A stretch of 64,000 bases of DNA. Source: Hevea brasiliensis (taxonomy: Eukaryota; Streptophyta; Magnoliopsida; Malpighiales; Euphorbiaceae). How positions within the stretch are numbered: the first letter of the stretch is position 1; each line of letters opens with the position of its first letter. Below, piece by piece: positions 60,975-64,000 of this stretch. The stretch lies in assembly GCF_030052815.1 (NCBI RefSeq), contig NC_079500.1, positions 7,400,298-7,464,297 on the forward strand, written 5' to 3'. The position numbers were made by a program, and so were the translations under genes. Under the pieces are notes generated by a model. It was not told the DNA's origin and did not search any database. It was given only the letters and a program-made list of their open reading frames with translations.

Positions 60975-61340
60975 GGGCCTAGTAGATTTGGACCTTATTT
61001 TTCATTTATATGTGGTTGTGGAGGGTGGTGGGGGTGTCGCTTGTGGAGGGGAATCGGGATTGGGAGGTAGCGTTGACAATGGTGAAACCTGGAGAGGGGA
61101 AACTGGACGGGAATGGGGAGGCGACTCCATTGCTGATGGAGAAGATGGAGAAGGTGAGGGAGAAAAGAAAAATATGCACGGGGTAGTTAGGGCTAGGGCG
61201 GTAGAAATGTGTGTGGAGAAGAATAAGAGGAAAATGTCGAGAGAAATGGAGGGGAACGGACGGTCGGGAATAGAAAATACGGGAGGCGGGAGAAATGGGT
61301 GCCGACGGGAGTTTTGGATTAGGTTGTGTAAGACTGCATA
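60975..61340 (-). other. Spacer upstream of Athila ORF-1
   Basis: GC-richer, purine-biased stretch on the plus strand without a convincing ORF. It could be the leader of a subgenomic or spliced ORF-1 transcript; that is inference. Confidence 0.45.
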
Positions 61341-62160
61341 AGTGAAAAGTGAGTATGCATAACTTATGCACCCTACATATGCATGTTTCGGTAGGTTTTT
61401 GGACTTCAGAGAAATAGCTTATGCAAAAGTGCATAAGTTATGCATCGCCTGCCTTCCTGCACTGCTCCAAGTTTTTGATTTTTTTGGGTTATGCGATCGT
61501 TCGGCAGTTTTGAAATTTTTTTTTTTTTTTTAAAAGTGCATAAGTCATGCACTCACCTTATGCACCTCTCGGTAGGTTTTGGTGTTTAGAAAGTGTGGTT
61601 ATGAAATAGTGCATAAGCTATGCACTCTGCTTATGCATGTTTCGGTGGGTTCTGATTTTTGTGGAAAGTGGTTATGCAAAAGTGCATAGGTCATGCACTC
61701 TCCTTATGCACCTCTCGGTAACTGTTGGGATTTTGGTTTGGTGGTCATGCAGTTGTGCATAACTTATGCACTCTGCTTATGTACTCCTCGGTGGGTTTTG
61801 ATTTTCAGAATTTGAGGTCATGCAGTAGTGCATAGGTTATGCACTCTCTTTATGCACCTCTCGACAACTTTTGATTTTTGGAGTTTCTGGTTATGCAAAA
61901 ATGCATAAGTCATGCATCCTCCTTATGCAGACTTCGGCAGAGAGAGAAAGTGCAGAATTTGAAGTTATGCAAACGTGCATAAGTCATGCACTCACCTTAT
62001 GCAAGTTTTGACAGATATGAAATTTGACAAAATTAGGCTCGCAGAGTTGCATAAGCTATGCACTCTTCTCATGCACTTTGCAATATGAATGAAAATGGCA
62101 AGAATTGTGGTTATGCAGGATTGCATAAGCTATGCAGTTGCTTATGCACAATTCAACAAG
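61341..62160. repeat. 73-bp tandem array of dyad motifs, about 11 units
   Basis: TGCATA starts at 61356, 61430, 61537, 61610, 61683, 61756, 61829, 61902, 61976, 62048 and 62122. Spacings are 74, 107, 73, 73, 73, 73, 73, 73, 74, 72 and 74 at most one base off; the 107 step contains a poly(T) insertion. Each unit has a dyad such as GTGCATAAGTCATGCAC, then CTTATGCA, usually followed by a TCGG-containing tail. The flanking linker varies. Confidence 0.93.
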
Positions 62161-62923
62161 ATTAATATTGCAATGGAAAATTATTTGCAAGTGTGAAAAA
62201 TACCCTAGAATGAGGAAATATAATTCTATGAAGCATAAACCATGAGAAATTTTCACCAAAAACACATCAATATATACAAAATCAATCAAAATTTCATCAT
62301 ACATGCTTGTAAAAGTGAACCCTACATAAAAGGCATTTGTGACCCATTCCATATTGACTCAAATTCTGCAAATCAACATCTGGCACATAAAACTCCATAA
62401 ATTCTACATGAAGTTGCATCTATCCACAAATGAGAAATGAACTCCCCAAGTTTTGCCAAGAAAATGCAATTTGTCCACCTTGAATCCACAACCCAAATAA
62501 GCTCAAAACTACAAAGATGACTCACTCACCACCATATTAACATTATAAGCACAAATACTTAAAAGTTACACACCCAACCTCACCAAGAACATAAGACAGG
62601 TGCTGTAGATCCTTCCTTGCTGCAGAATTTCTTTTTCCTCTCTGCATAAACCAGGTAGCAGCTCCTGCACAGGTTATGCAGCAAAAAACCAATCAGTTTT
62701 TGGGAGAGTTTGAAGGACAAAATTTTCAAGTTAAGAATCACTCCCCAGCAGTTCACCAACCTTTCTTCATTGAAATACATCTACAAGGGACAAAATTCAA
62801 CAATGTTAAAAATTGAATTTGGGGAGATTCAAGATAAAAACAAAAGTAATGAAAGTAAAAGTAAATCGGCAAAAGCAAAATAAAAGGACTTGGGATGCCT
62901 CCCAAGAGGGCTAATTTATAGTC
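62161..62923 (-). other. Spacer between integrase and the dyad array
   Basis: Noncoding AT-rich sequence of the Athila element with one more CACAGGTTATGCAG motif at about 62667-62680. No ORF of note. Confidence 0.6.
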
Positions 62924-63991
62924 TTAGCTGGACTTTTCATGAATTTCACTGAAAAGAGGTGAGGGATTGGAGAGCTTGTAACAGCTTGCTCCCTTTATCG
63001 GGTCTCCAGTTATGTAATGTTTCAATCTATGCCCATTGACCTTAAAATTTTCAGATTTTTCACTCCAAATTTCAATTGCTCCATAAGGGAAAACCTTAGA
63101 AACTCTATATGGACCAGTCCACCTTGATTTAAGTTTTCTAGGGAACAATTTCAATCTTGAGTTGAACAATAAAACTGAATCACCTTCTTTGAATTCCTTT
63201 TTTCTAAGATGCTTATCATGCCAAACTTTAGTTCTTTCTTTGTAAATACGGGCACTTTCATAAGCATCCATCCTCAATTCTTCAAGCTCATTAAGTTGCA
63301 ATAGTCTCTTTTCACCAGCTTGCTTAAGATCAAAATTCAAAGTCTGAATGTCCCAATATGCTCTATGTTCTAGCTCCACAGGTAAATGACAAGACTTACC
63401 ATACACCAACCTAAAGGGAGTAGTTCCTATAGGGGTTTTGTAAGCAGTCCTATATGCCCATAAAGCATCATCTAGTTTGATAGACCAATCTTTCCGAGAA
63501 TTGTTCACTGTTTTCTCCAAGATATGTTTGAGCTCTCTGTTAGAAATTTCAACTTGTCCTGAAGTTTGAAGATGGTATGGGGTAGCTATCTTGTGCACTA
63601 CACCATACTTCCTCATTAAGCTCTCAAATTGCTTATTACAAAAATGGGAACCCCCATCACTAATTACAGTCCTAGGAGCTCCGAATCTGCTCAAGACAAA
63701 TTTCTTTAAGAATTTCACTACCACTCTAGCATCATTAGTTGGAGTTGCAATAGCTTCCACCCACTTTGACACATAGTCAACTCCAACTAGAATGTATTTA
63801 TTACCAAATGAAGGAGGAAATGGCCCCATAAAATCGATTCCCCATACATCAAATAATTCTACTTCAAGAATACCATTTAGGGGCATTTGATCTCTTTTTG
63901 ACAAGCTTCCACTCCTTTGACATTTATCACATTCCAACACAAATTTTCTCACATCCTTAAAAAGATTTGGCCAAAAGAAACCAGCTTGCAA
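62924..63991 (-). CDS. Athila polyprotein, integrase part, intact to window edge
   Basis: Open frame of 355 residues, continuing upstream beyond the window (the ATG at 63991 is probably internal to pol). The second half of the HHCC zinc finger (CDKC, residues 21-24) is followed by the catalytic core with D53 (WGIDFMG), D112 (ISDGGSHF) and E148 (GQVEIS): exactly 35 residues lie between D112 and E148, the DD35E signature. The C-terminal part has [22 protein letters not shown], the GPY/F module of gypsy integrases. It would insert the cDNA copy into host DNA. Confidence 0.92.
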   Translation of the reverse strand: MQAGFFWPNLFKDVRKFVLECDKCQRSGSLSKRDQMPLNGILEVELFDVWGIDFMGPFPPSFGNKYILVGVDYVSKWVEAIATPTNDARVVVKFLKKFVLSRFGAPRTVISDGGSHFCNKQFESLMRKYGVVHKIATPYHLQTSGQVEISNRELKHILEKTVNNSRKDWSIKLDDALWAYRTAYKTPIGTTPFRLVYGKSCHLPVELEHRAYWDIQTLNFDLKQAGEKRLLQLNELEELRMDAYESARIYKERTKVWHDKHLRKKEFKEGDSVLLFNSRLKLFPRKLKSRWTGPYRVSKVFPYGAIEIWSEKSENFKVNGHRLKHYITGDPIKGASCYKLSNPSPLFSEIHEKSS

Positions 63992-64000
63992 AATTTTACT

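Larger units (their letters stand above)
57187..64000 (-). mobile_element. Athila-type Ty3/gypsy retrotransposon, cut by window edge
   Basis: Minus-strand element nested in the copia-3 LTR. From right to left: integrase (62924-63991), a long spacer with 73-bp repeats, an Athila ORF-1 protein (59538-60974), a short spacer, a polypurine tract (about 58960-58972) and the 3' LTR (57187-58959). An extra ORF between pol and the 3' LTR is the hallmark of the Athila lineage. Gag, protease, RT and the 5' LTR lie beyond 64000. Both visible ORFs are intact, so the insertion is young. Confidence 0.9.

Noticed and set aside
61006..61434. ORFs of 142 and 158 aa on opposite strands next to Athila ORF-1
   Set aside because: Compositional artefact of the purine-rich spacer. 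They run into the dyad array and show no family resemblance.

Overview
The window is nuclear DNA of a flowering plant, almost certainly a eudicot. It has AT-rich spacers, plant Ty1/copia and Ty3/gypsy (including Athila-type) retrotransposons, plant LINEs, and a cluster of leucine-rich-repeat receptor kinases of the EFR/FLS2/XA21 type (subfamily XII). Species cannot be fixed from the sequence. I found no bacterial-type operon, CRISPR array, tRNA or rRNA.

Host genes: four related LRR receptor-like kinases lie on the minus strand. Gene A (4102-5109) is a 5' piece. Gene B (15932-19271, two exons, about 1029 aa, non-RD kinase) is the only intact one. Gene C (23734-31805) and gene D (35924-43052) are broken. 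A pairs with C and B with D: the spacers share the same old insertions in the same order. The cluster is therefore a tandem duplication of a two-gene block, block 1 from before 1 to about 21775 and block 2 from about 23.5 kb to about 50517.

Three of the four receptor genes carry a separate copia insertion in an exon. Copia-1a sits in the LRR exon of A, copia-2 (4769 bp, TSD CCTGT) in the LRR exon of C, and copia-1b (4539 bp, TSD GTGGT) in the kinase exon of D. Gene D also lost its promoter and first ~255 codons through a deletion of about 1.07 kb.

The spacers hold two very long solo-LTR-like elements in opposite orientations (6823-10345 and 44319-48408). Each has a perfect 5-bp TSD and 192-bp tandem repeats with a 13-bp-arm palindrome. 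The spacers also hold AT-rich foldback elements with long inverted arms, an RTE-type LINE (13085-14577), short non-LTR insertions with perfect or near-perfect TSDs, and a gypsy fragment with a LINE remnant at the block junction (21.6-23.5 kb).

The right end is nested retroelement DNA: a decayed copia (51071-57186), whose right LTR is split by an Athila-type gypsy element (57187 to beyond the edge). The visible Athila part has an intact DD35E integrase, an intact 478-aa Athila ORF-1 protein, and a spacer array of dyad-symmetric TGCATAA motifs repeating every 73 bp.

The most unusual signals are (1) the 73-bp dyad array, also present in the Athila LTR, (2) the 192-bp palindromic repeats in the long LTRs, and (3) disagreement between the two near-identical copia-1 copies concentrated at CAG/CTG trinucleotides, which looks like methylation-linked sequencing error rather than evolution. 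I did not find a clearly new biological system.
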